Shown: positions 54,513 to 64,000 of the stretch, piece by piece | Position numbering within the stretch: position 1 is the first letter of the stretch | Layout: the number at the start of each line of letters is the position of its first letter | NCBI GenBank assembly: GCA_034096865.1 | Contig: JAWQFJ010000656.1 | Span: forward strand, 15,001 to 79,000 | Direction of reading: 5' to 3' | DNA length: 64,000 nt | Origin: Theodoxus fluviatilis | Taxonomy: Eukaryota; Mollusca; Gastropoda; Cycloneritida; Neritidae | Made by a program: the position numbers and the translations under genes | The notes under the pieces: model-generated | Told to the model about the DNA's origin: nothing | Database searches by the model: none | Seen by the model: the letters and a program-made list of their open reading frames with translations, nothing else

Positions 54513-54977
54513 GAGATGCACTATCCCTCATTTTTTACGTTTCTGACGTCCCATCTAGAGATTGATACAAAAATTCAACTGAGAAACGAGTGATGAAAAT
54601 GTGTATACTTGTTCTATATATGAAATGTACGTGTCTGCACGACTTGAGACTTTGGGAAATTCCCGATCGATGCAGATGAAAGTTGCCTGCCCTCGGGCTG
54701 TAATTTGGTGGCATCGCGGTCTTGTACGTGTTGCACAACTCTGTCGCACTGACGCACTCAGGCGCGTGAACTCCATGCAGTCAGGTGATGCGCTCAGGGT
54801 TGGGGAATCACTCTCAGCTGAACTCCAAAGTCCTGCATTTCCTCGCTTCGCGGCAAGGCTACACCTCCTCTCCTACCTGTAGGTTCTCCTCTCCGATGGC
54901 GCTTGCGTAGATGGAAACCCATTACTTTTTTTCTTTCGCTGTTTGCCACATGAGGCGTTCTCCACTTTTTTTATTTA

Positions 54978-54979
<2 letters not shown>

Positions 54980-55056
<77 letters not shown>

Positions 55057-55155
55057 GCACCTACGCTCATACACACGCACACACACACGTACAGAGGCGC
55101 GAACGCGCGCGTGCGCCCGCGCACACACACACACACACATAATACAGAGGGAGGG

Positions 55156-55228
<73 letters not shown>
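54980..55228. repeat. (CA)n and (GA)n microsatellites, left arm
   Basis: CA run about 54979-55052, CG/CA-rich stretch to about 55140, GA run about 55158-55227. Mirrored at 60636-60885. Confidence 0.95.
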
Positions 55229-55229
<1 letters not shown>

Positions 55230-55504
55230 GGGTGGGAGTGGGGGGAGCTAATTGATTAATTTTGTCATCGCTTGATCGAGAACGGAGGAAAAGATGTTTG
55301 TGTCCGAAGCCAGGTGGTGATGCTGATGTCTTCCATGAAGCCGAGTCAAATTATTCATTAGGGTGAGGAGTGACCACAAACCTTCGGTACTTTCTAATGG
55401 CACTCGGACTCTATCTGTGAAACATCTTTCTCCCTCTGAATGGAGTTGCACCTGCTCAACAGTTCCGCATCAGGAAGTGTTGTGAGCATCAGATAGTGTT
55501 GTGA

Positions 55505-55680
55505 AGCTTCCCTATAAGACTCCTGTGGGGATAACAATAGACATATTCCTTCTCCCTATGCAATTTATATAAGGCAAATGACTAGGGAAATCGATACGAA
55601 TTGGTCATCCTCCAATTAACCAGCTCTAGCCTTACATAGCCTACCAAAGGTGATAGGCCATAAAACTTCATTAATTCATT
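55505..55680 (-). repeat. SINE-like dispersed repeat, copy 5, left arm
   Basis: Reverse orientation: read on the minus strand it has (GAAT)n, TTTTATGGCCTATCACC, AGGCTATGTAAGGCTAG, TTTCCCTAGTCATTTGCCT and CATAGGGAGAAGG, the same order as 7805-7990. Mirrored at 60185-60360. Confidence 0.6.
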
Positions 55681-55729
55681 CATCTGCTAGATTTCGCTCA
55701 GATGATTCCAACTTCCTCTGCTACATTAA

Positions 55730-55733
<4 letters not shown>

Positions 55734-55823
<90 letters not shown>
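55734..55823. repeat. (TC)n microsatellite, left arm
   Basis: About 88 bp of TC; mirrored as (GA)n at 60040-60128, slightly shorter or longer. Confidence 0.95.
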
Positions 55824-55825
<2 letters not shown>

Positions 55826-56290
55826 ATTTCTGACAACACCAGCCAGTTGATGGCTTCCCAGCTGCTGTCGAAGCGTTACTGTCATCCCTGCTTACCACCG
55901 GGGAAATGTCATCATGGAAAGTTGCCGGTGAACTGGGCAGGACCGTGCACCAGTTATTTTGAGGTTCTCGCAGCGAGACGGTAAACCATTGCTCGTCAGC
56001 CACAGCGCAGAGCGAGGAACGTGGAAAAGAAAACCGCCGTCACAGCAGCGACGCGACGAGCGACGTGCAGAGGAATTCAGAGCTGTGTCTGGATCTGGAT
56101 CTGGATTATATAAGTTGCAGTATTCACTTCTGGTTGTCATCGCAACTGATGCGGGAGAGCGCATATAATTATTATTTTTTTAAACAGTGAAAGTGTTCAT
56201 TGGGTGGGTGACAGCCCTGACAGTGACGGTATTCCCATTCAAGAACGGCAAGTCACTTGTTTGGGCATGCGAAATCTCTAGTTTACTAGA

Positions 56291-56665
56291 ATGTTGTTTG
56301 GGACGCCATGCACCTGCTCTGACTCTTTTGCGCCGTCTTCAATGACAGACTCTGCCATCGACCCAGGACACGCCTGCCGGACCGCCGAAGGTTCGAAAAG
56401 GAGGAAGTACGCCTCTATCTCGGAACGGTACCACTTCGTCCCGTTCGCTGTTGAAACGACCGGAGTTGTCGGACCGGCAGCAACGGAACTTATCCGAGAG
56501 GTCGGCCAGCGGATTGCACTGTCGACAGATGACCCACGCCAGACACAGTTCCTGTTCCAGAGAATCTCGCTGGCAATCGCGAGGGGCAACGCGTTCGCGA
56601 GCAAGTCGTCGGCCAAGCGTGAGGCTTCCCGTGACCCAAAGCCGAGGTGTGTCCCTCGCCCCTGA
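56291..56665 (+). pseudogene. Retroelement ORF C-terminal fragment, left arm
   Basis: 124 codons containing PGHACRTAEGSKRRKYASIS and ERYHFVPFAVETTGVVGPAA, then LIREVGQRIA, DDPRQTQFLFQRISLAIARG and NAFA. This is the recurring C-terminal block after the reverse transcriptase of many marine-invertebrate retroelements (xAExxKxxKY, F.P.AVET.GV, GRR, FLxQRxSxAIxRGN). The reverse transcriptase itself is absent, so the frame is a 5'-truncated relic. Its exact clade cannot be named. Confidence 0.55.
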
Positions 56666-56927
56666 CCCTGTTCGTTCGTTGGCACCATTCTCGATCATGT
56701 GGACAGGACGCAAATAGTTTTGTAAAATAGACCATAGTTCAACGGAGATCACGCGTACAACTAATTTCCTGTTTCTGTGGAGCGTAGTCGAGTCTAACGC
56801 ACCGTGGCTGTATCTTGATGACCTTCTTTTGCTGTGTGTTACATCGAATCGTGCATCGACATTGAAGTATGCATGGTAAATTTGCTGTTTTCTTGAATAA
56901 AAGTCACCTCCCCCTAAAAAAAAAAGT
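56291..56927 (+). mobile_element. 5'-truncated non-LTR retrotransposon 3' end, left arm
   Basis: A coding tail (next entry) is followed by a 3' UTR, AATAAA at about 56898 and an A tract at 56918-56927. A coding tail, a polyadenylation signal and an A tail at the junction is the structure of a 5'-truncated LINE insertion. Mirrored at about 58937-59572. Confidence 0.6.
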
Positions 56928-57506
56928 CTCGGCGCTGATGCTGCTGCGCCGGTTGGTCGAGCTGTGGGTAAGCCCCATACTTCTCCCAATGTTCCAGTTG
57001 AAAAATATCACATTTCAAATGTCGTGAATATTGAATTTGAGTCTACTCTTGCTGCTGCTGCACGGAATGCACGAGCTACAACACCCACAAATCAGAACGC
57101 CCCATCAGCTGTGACCTCCCCGACGAACACACTTACATGGTAATGAAGAAGATCATTCCAGCCAGATACCAACAACTGATCCTGAAAACAAGAATTCTTG
57201 CTCCCTGCTGTTATCGACATCCAGAGAGGCAACGACTGAGGACATCGGGGCGGCTATCAGCAACTTCACGAATGAACTTAAAGAAGGCGTGTCACAATGC
57301 AGGCAGAACGGGATGGAAACGAGGCGTGACACAGTTGCTGCCTCTACTCCACGTTGTGAAGGAGACGCACTCGATGAGCCTCTGAAACCACACAGATCTC
57401 CCTCTGCACCACCACCAGCTACAGATCCCGCCGACAAAGCCGACGGTTCCAAGTCTGAGACTCCAACAGCCTCAACAGTTCGTTTTCACCCACGCCAAAT
57501 ATTATA
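56928..57506 (+). pseudogene. Unidentified open region after LINE tail, left arm
   Basis: From about 56930 a frame reads LGADAAAPVGRAVGKPHTSP and ends with TAA near 57143. A second frame from about 57144 reads NEEDHSSQIPTTDPENKNSC and on to PPPATDPADKADGSKSETPT, ending at 57505. AATAAA at about 57688 may be its 3' signal. Composition (Ala/Pro/Ser/Thr, charged) looks like a low-complexity gag or linker region broken by one frameshift. No family recognised. Confidence 0.3.
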
Positions 57507-57821
57507 GGTTACACAAAGATAGCTCATTAGCTCATTGTTGTGAGGATCAAGACACGTTGCGTCCCAAGCGGCTAGAACTATGGGGAAGTAATCACAGCGC
57601 TTAGAGACATGTAAAAGTGCTTGTTTGTCGACGCGTTTCTGATGCGTTCCGATCATGTTTGTGAATACATTTACGGTGTAATGTGTAATAAAATGATTTG
57701 CTGCAATAATGGGGGTGTTTTGGCTTTGTTTTTTGTAGCAGGCGTTGTGAAATCGAAATATTTGGTTCATCGAAATGTGAGCCTATAGTCCGTTTCAACA
57801 TTGCTCTAGCTGTCAGTGGAG

Positions 57822-58026
57822 ACAAAGATTATTCGTCTGCTAGCCATCTAGGTACATACGGTGAGGTTTGTTTACTTATCTTCTGTGGGTTTTGTGCAGA
57901 AAGTATATGTTAAAACAGTCTAATATGACTATTTTCCATTAGTTTGTAATCTAATTAATATTTTTGCATGCTTTAACGCGGCCGGATCTTTGGCATAACT
58001 CCCCGGGCGTGCGAAGTCAGTAGCGC
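57822..58026. other. Palindrome spacer
   Basis: About 205 bp of non-repeated AT-rich sequence between the two arms, without N. No coding or recognisable motif except a GGCCGG/CCCGGGCG patch near 57978-58010. Confidence 0.8.
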
Positions 58027-58356
58027 CTCCACTGACAGAGCAATGTTTAAACTGACTATAGGCTCACGCACATGCGCAGAACCATCCATTTCGATGAACC
58101 AAATATTTCGATTTCACAACGCCTGCTACAAAAAACAAAGCCAAAACACCCCCATTATTGCAGCAAATCATTTTATTACACATTACACCGTAAATGTATT
58201 CACAAACATGATCGGAACGCATCAGAAACGCGTCGACAAACAAGCACTTTTACATGTCTCTAAGCGCTGTGATTACTTCCCTATAGTTCTAGCCGCTTGG
58301 GACGCAACGTGTCTTGATCCTCACAACAATGAGCTAATGAGCTATCTTTGTGTAAC

Positions 58357-58935
58357 CTATAATATTTGGCGTGGGTGAAAACGAACTGTTGAGGCTGTTG
58401 GAGTCTCAGACTTGGAACCGTCGGCTTTGTCGGCGGGATCTGTAGCTGGTGGTGGTGCAGAGGGAGATCTGTGTGGTTTCAGAGGCTCATCGAGTGCGTC
58501 TCCTTCACAACGTGGAGTAGAGGCAGCAACTGTGTCACGCCTCGTTTCCATCCCGTTCTGCCTGCATTGTGACACGCCTTCTTTAAGTTCATTCATGAAG
58601 TTGCTGATAGCCGCCCCGATGTCCTCAGTCGTTGCCTCTCTTGATGTCGATAACAGCAGGGAGCAAGAATTCTTGTTTTCAGGATCAGTTGTTGGTATCT
58701 GGCTGGAATGATCTTCTTCATTACCATGTAAGTGTGTTCGTCGGGGAGGTCACAGCTGATGGGGCGTTCTGATTTGTGGGTGTTGTAGCTCGTGCATTCC
58801 GTGCAGCAGCAGCAAGAGTAGACTCAAATTCAATATTCACGACATTTGAAATGTGATATTTTTCAACTGGAACATTGGGAGAAGTATGGGGCTTACCCAC
58901 AGCTCGACCAACCGGCGCAGCAGCATCAGCGCCGA
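58357..58935 (-). pseudogene. Unidentified open region, right arm mirror
   Basis: Mirror of 56928-57506. Here the distal frame gains a Met (CATGAATGAA for CACGAATGAA), extending an ATG-started frame to 79 codons ending RFHPRQIL. Confidence 0.3.
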
Positions 58936-58936
58936 G

Positions 58937-59572
58937 ACTTTTTTTTTAGGGGGAGGTGACTTTTATTCAAGAAAACAGCAAATTTACCATGCATACTTCA
59001 ATGTCGATGCACGATTCGATGTAACACACAGCAAAAGAAGGTCATCAAGATACAACCACGGTGCGTTAGACTCGACTACGCTCCACAGAAACAGGAAATT
59101 AGTTGTACGCGTGATCTCCGTTGAACTATGGTCTATTTTACAAAACTATTTGCGTCCTGTCCACATGATCGAGAATGGTGCCAACGAACGAACAGGGTCA
59201 GGGGCGAGGGACACACCTCGGCTTTGGGTCACGGGAAGCCTCACGCTTGGCCGACGACTTGCTCGCGAACGCGTTGCCCCTCGCGATTGCCAGCGAGATT
59301 CTCTGGAACAGGAACTGTGTCTGGCGTGGGTCATCTGTCGACAGTGCAATCCGCTGGCCGACCTCTCGGATAAGTTCCGTTGCTGCCGGTCCGACAACTC
59401 CGGTCGTTTCAACAGCGAACGGGACGAAGTGGTACCGTTCCGAGATAGAGGCGTACTTCCTCCTTTTCGAACCTTCGGCGGTCCGGCAGGCGTGTCCTGG
59501 GTCGATGGCAGAGTCTGTCATTGAAGACGGCGCAAAAGAGTCAGAGCAGGTGCATGGCGTCCCAAACAACAT
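58937..59572 (-). mobile_element. 5'-truncated non-LTR retrotransposon 3' end, right arm
   Basis: Mirror of 56291-56927: T tract at 58938-58947 (A tail on the minus strand), TTTATT, and the coding tail 59198-59572 with the same 124-codon frame, unchanged. Confidence 0.6.
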
Positions 59573-60035
59573 TCTAGTAAACTAGAGATTTCGCATGCCC
59601 AAACAAGTGACTTGCCGTTCTTGAATGGGAATACCGTCACTGTCAGGGCTGTCACCCACCCAATGAACACTTTCACTGTTTAAAAAATAATAATTATATG
59701 CGCTCTCCCGCATCAGTTGCGATGACAACCAGAAGTGGATACTGCAACTTATATAATCCAGATCCAGATCCCGACACAGGTCTGAATTCCTCTGCACGTC
59801 GCTCGTCGCGTCGCTGCTGTGACGGCGGTTTTCTTTTCCACGTTCCTCGCTCTGCGCTGTGGCTGACGAGCAATGGTTTACCGTCTCGCTGCGAGAACCT
59901 CAAAATAACTGGTGCACGGTCCTGCCCAGTTCACCGGCAACTTTCCATGATGACATTTCCCGGTGGTAAGCAGGGATGACAGTAACGCTTCGACAGCAGC
60001 TGGGAAGCCATCAACTGGCTGGTGTTGTCAGAAAT

Positions 60036-60039
<4 letters not shown>

Positions 60040-60128
<89 letters not shown>
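60040..60128. repeat. (GA)n microsatellite, right arm
   Basis: Mirror of the TC run at 55734-55823. Confidence 0.95.
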
Positions 60129-60131
<3 letters not shown>

Positions 60132-60184
60132 TTAATGTAGCAGAGGAAGTTGGAATCATCTGAGCGAAATCTAGCAGATGAATG

Positions 60185-60360
60185 AATTAATGAAGTTTTA
60201 TGGCCTATCACCTTTGGTAGGCTATGTAAGGCTAGAGCTGGTTAATTGGAGGATGACCAATTCGTATCGATTTCCCTAGTCATTTGCCTTATATAAATTG
60301 CATAGGGAGAAGGAATATGTCTATTGTTATCCCCACAGGAGTCTTATAGGGAAGCTTCAC
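60185..60360 (+). repeat. SINE-like dispersed repeat, copy 5, right arm
   Basis: Mirror of 55505-55680 in forward orientation. Confidence 0.6.
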
Positions 60361-60631
60361 AACACTATCTGATGCTCACAACACTTCCTGATGCGGAACT
60401 GTTGAGCAGGTGCAACTCCATTCAGAGGGAGAAAGATGTTTCACAGATAGAGTCCGAGTGCCATTAGAAAGTACCGAAGGTTTGTGGTCACTCCTCACCC
60501 TAATGAATAATTTGACTCGGCTTCATGGAAGACATCAGCATCACCACCTGGCTTCGGACACAAACATCTTTTCCTCCGTTCTCGATCAAGCGATGACAAA
60601 ATTAATCAATTAGCTCCCCCCACTCCCACCC

Positions 60632-60635
<4 letters not shown>

Positions 60636-60705
<70 letters not shown>

Positions 60706-60806
60706 CCCTCCCTCTGTATTATGTGTGTGTGTGTGTGTGTGCGCGGGCGCACGCGCGCGTTCGCGCCTCTGTACGTGTGTGTGTGCGTGTGTATGAGCGT
60801 AGGTGC

Positions 60807-60885
<79 letters not shown>
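60636..60885. repeat. (CT)n and (GT)n microsatellites, right arm
   Basis: Mirror of 54980-55228, with small differences in run length and one interrupted flank. Confidence 0.95.
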
Positions 60886-61379
60886 TAAATTAAAAAAGTG
60901 GAGAACGCCTCATGTGGCAAACAGCGAAAGAAAAAAAGTAATGGGTTTCCATCTACGCAAGCGCCATCGGAGAGGAGAACCTACAGGTAGGAGAGGAGGT
61001 GTAGCCTTGCCGCGAAGCGAGGAAATGCAGGACTTTGGAGTTCAGCTGAGAGTGATTCCCCAACCCTGAGCGCATCACCTGACTGCATGGAGTTCACGCG
61101 CCTGAGTGCGTCAGTGCGACAGAGTTGTGCAACACGTACAAGACCGCGATGCCACCAAATTACAGCCCGAGGGCAGGCAACTTTCATCTGCATCGATCGG
61201 GAATTTCCCAAAGTCTCAAGTCGTGCAGACACGTACATTTCATATATAGAACAAGTATACACATTTTCATCACTCGTTTCTCAGTTGAATTTTTGTATCA
61301 ATCTCTAGATGGGACGTCAGAAACGTAAAAAATGAGGGATAGTGCATCTCATTACCTCCGCTAAGGAGGTAATGTCTTA

Positions 61380-61905
61380 CCCTCGGTTAGTTAGTTAATC
61401 AGTTAGTTAGCTATGCAGCTCGATCGGTAGTCAGCCAGTCAGCCATTCAGTCAGTCAGTCAGCCAGTCCAGTCAGTCAGTCAGTCAGTCAGCCCATCAGC
61501 CAGTCGGCCCATCAGCCAGTCAGTCAGTTAGTTAGTTAGTTAATTAGGTTAGTTATGTATGTATATGTATGTTTGACAGGCAGGCAGGCAGGCAGTCTAG
61601 TTTATCTTCAAAAAGGAAACCGGTGTAGGACTCGTTGACGTAGAAAAAAGTAGCAAGGAGACCTTAGTTTCGTTAGTTAGCTAGCTAGTTAGTTAGTTTA
61701 GTAAGTTAGTTTAGTTAGTTAGTTAGTTAGTTAGTTATTTAGTTAGTTAGTTAGTCAGTCAGTCAGTCAGTCAGTCAGTCGGTCTGTTGGTCTGTCGGTC
61801 GGTCGGTCGGTATAGGTAGGTTGGTTAGTTGGTTAGTTAGTTATAATTAGTTATGGTTGGTTGGTCGGTCGGTCGGTCGGTCGGTCGGTCGGTCGGTTCG
61901 GTTGG
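61380..61905. repeat. Tetranucleotide array, right arm
   Basis: Mirror of 53960-54485; the GGTC run at its outer end is longer than in the left arm. Confidence 0.9.
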
Positions 61906-62476
61906 TCATGTCAGCAAATTAACTCGAACAGTTCACAACGGATTCTAAATAAATGTTTGGTGCAAGGTTAGGGTTTCACCCAATCAATTTGGGGGGTTTT
62001 CTGTTATGTAGTTTGTGAAATAATACCATAAAGCGAATATTATTTGTTATGTAGTTTTGGAATTGGAAATGGAAGCATAAAGAGAAATGTTTTTGCCCAT
62101 CACGAAGTTGATGATGTCAAACTATTGATGACGCAGCCAAATGCGTTCCGCACTCAGACATCCTCCCATCCAATAAAATGAACTAAACTTCGTAAGTCAG
62201 GCCTGGCAAGTTGAACATGCTGCAATCATTAAATTACACAGGCCATGAAAGAGAAATTTAGGCTTCCTTGGCGAAGGTTTGCACTCTCAGAGCGCTCTGT
62301 AGTTTTAAATATTTTGCTGGGAACGTGTCAGACTGTTTCTGGAAGCAACTTCGACGAGATGTAGAGTTGTCGCCCTTAAAAGCCTCTCCCTAAAAAAAGT
62401 AAACAGAAACTTTAGTCGCCATTTGTGTCCCCTGGTGGTCGGTGTGCTGTTCAACGTCTTCAATTTTGTGTGAGAC

Positions 62477-62530
62477 ATGGCTGACGAACTTCAAGACAAT
62501 CTTAAGACCTACAAGCTTCAGCTTCAGCAG
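62477..62530 (+). CDS. SMNDC1: SMNDC1 exon 1, mirror copy in right arm
   Basis: ATG at 62477 encodes MADELQDNLKTYKLQLQQ and ends CAGCAG|GTATTT, identical to 53342-53395. It points away from the palindrome centre. No exon 2 lies downstream inside the window. It is either the first exon of a second SMNDC1 copy, an orphan duplicate, or the other haplotype placed inverted. Confidence 0.75.
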
Positions 62531-64000
62531 GTATTTCATGCGAGACGAATTTACAATTTCAGTTGTATCGATCATTCAGTAGACAAAGTTACGCGTTATG
62601 CCGGGGTGTCAACAGTCTCAAGCCAAGGCGAGTCGAGCTACGTATCTGACGACGCTCCCGAATCACCAGCAACAAACAACCTATATTGACGTGTTGTTTC
62701 TTTCATTAAACATTAGCAGCCGTCCACGTTGAAAATGGTTGGATTATGAACTGTGAAAGATACAACCGAGAGAAGCTGTTTTAAATCTTTGATTCCGTTT
62801 ATTCCTATGATAATTCATTAAATTTGGGTAAAAAGGGTAAAATTGGTTACTTACATCCTTAGACTTCACGACATTTGGAAATAAAATGCACCAAAGTTGA
62901 CAAAATGAAAATGATTTACATGTTCCCGCTATGGTTTTGTATCTGTGCTTTGGCGGAACTTACAACTTTGAAAAATCTTGATTAGTTTTTACTTTTTATT
63001 TTTGATAATTAAAATGAGGCGTTAGTCAGTGATCACTTCCTCTGCAAAAGGAATGGATAAACAAGGGTGTTCAAAAGTAGTTGGTCTTACTACTATACTA
63101 GCCTGCCAGCTAATTGGACACAAAACTTACTAGCCTGCAACCAATTTTTACAAACCTGGCTTCTGTACACAAATGAATCAGAAAGGGAATGCAGTTTCCA
63201 AACATACTGACTCAAAATGTCTCTGTTCAGTATTATAGTTTTGCACAGATTAACCGCGGGTGTCAGACTATTAGTGCCCGAATGTCACAGTTTTTTTCCT
63301 GTTCACGGGTCATGTGCCAAATGACCAAATAAGCATACAGCATGCAGAAATAACACATACAAACTATATATCACTAGAAAGCTTATTAAATGAATTATAT
63401 GTTTATTCCCAGAAATATGACATATATATTTATGGCAAATTGAAATCACTTCTGGAATGCTGCTTTAAATTATTTTTAAAAATCAAAGTCGTCTACCCAC
63501 CTACTAAGGTACACTTTTATATGGAAGAAGGGTGACAAAAAGCACTTGACAAGGAAGCAAAAACATTATCCTACCCAAGAACAAAAATCTGTAAGCATTG
63601 CTTGGCTACAAGAAACTTGGAAAGGATTCAAATATTATGAGTGCCCACGGAATGCTTTCTGTTAATTTTGGGGTACATGATAATTGTGGCCAACATAAGC
63701 ATTCAAACTACAAGATATGTCAGCAAAACCCATATGAAATTGTAAGGAAATGAATAAAGGTGAAATAAAAAAGTATCACTATCTACACACCTCACTTTTT
63801 ACATTCATGATAAAGAAACTTTGTTGAGTTGATATCCTATCAGAAATGTGTGAACAATAATATAAGCTACTTCTGGTGTCAGAGTAAATTTTTGTAAAAA
63901 CAGTTTTGTAGCATCTAATCTAAGACTATTATAGAAGCATGCAAATGTAAAAAGTCAAAGGATTTAATGTCACTTTCCTTCCTGCTGTGAGCTTCAACAT

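Larger units (their letters stand above)
51867..57821 (+). repeat. Left arm of ~6-kb palindrome
   Basis: Reverse complement of about 58027-64000 (mirror positions sum to about 115,864). By eye the arms differ at roughly 1% or less, through scattered substitutions (for example 56128/59736 and 52613/63252), microsatellite length changes and a roughly 20-bp insertion at 58060-58080. Includes SMNDC1 exon 1, tetranucleotide arrays, long CA/GA/TC runs and a retroelement tail. Confidence 0.92.
58027..64000 (-). repeat. Right arm of ~6-kb palindrome (runs off window)
   Basis: Reverse complement of 51867-57821. It begins at CTCCACTGACAGAGCAATG and is still in register with the left arm at the last base, so the true arm is at least 5.97 kb and its outer end is outside the window. 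Confidence 0.92.

Noticed and set aside
56339..56989. 216-codon minus-strand frame opposite the retroelement tail (and its mirror at 58853-59524)
   Set aside because: Antisense shadow of the recognisable retroelement C-terminal frame; no motif of its own.

Overview
This is a eukaryotic (metazoan) nuclear window. Genes are sparse and split by long introns. Long CA/GA/GACC microsatellites are abundant, and many DNA-transposon and retroelement remnants are visible. Repeat style and protein similarity suggest a lophotrochozoan, most likely a mollusc; this is inference, since no rRNA or mitochondrial marker is present. Three gene models are supported. Two are tandem same-strand ZDHHC24-like palmitoyltransferases (10.6-11.7 kb and 13.6-14.7 kb), each with its whole coding region in one exon just after a splice acceptor. 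The third is a minus-strand SMNDC1/SPF30 splicing-factor gene whose seven exons run from 53,395 down to 22,279 and assemble to a 247-residue Tudor protein.

Layout: 1-5.8 kb holds an inverted repeat carrying two THAP first-exon remnants, then dense microsatellites and a 66-bp minisatellite. 5.9-6.8 kb is the first of three dispersed repeats full of TCAAGGTCA motifs (others at 20.0-20.8 and 50.5-51.6 kb). 8.7-9.9 kb is a 17-bp minisatellite. 10.6-14.7 kb holds the ZDHHC pair with a Penelope-like remnant between them. 18.4-19.9 kb holds a broken THAP gene and a Tigger/pogo-like element. 22.3-53.4 kb is SMNDC1. Its introns contain two head-to-tail Helitron-like elements (22.76-25.76 kb), a hAT-like element, a mariner, a second broken THAP gene, two piggyBac-like elements, a second hAT-like element and a small MITE. 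51.87-64.0 kb is a large palindrome whose two roughly 6-kb arms each carry SMNDC1 exon 1.

Two structural features matter most when reading the annotation. (1) 25,765-32,700 and 32,723-39,654 are about 99.8% identical direct copies separated by a 22-base N gap, so SMNDC1 exons 3-6 appear twice; an unmerged contig overlap is the simplest explanation, although the duplication would stay in frame if real. (2) The palindrome may be a true inverted duplication or a haplotype/fold-back assembly join; its right arm runs off the window.

The most unusual sequence is the Helitron-like pair. Its ten roughly 300-bp internal repeats each carry an RFX X-box-like palindrome fused to an ETS-like site, mostly followed by a YY1-like site and often a CRE-like site, plus a hairpin resembling the element's own 3' terminal hairpin.
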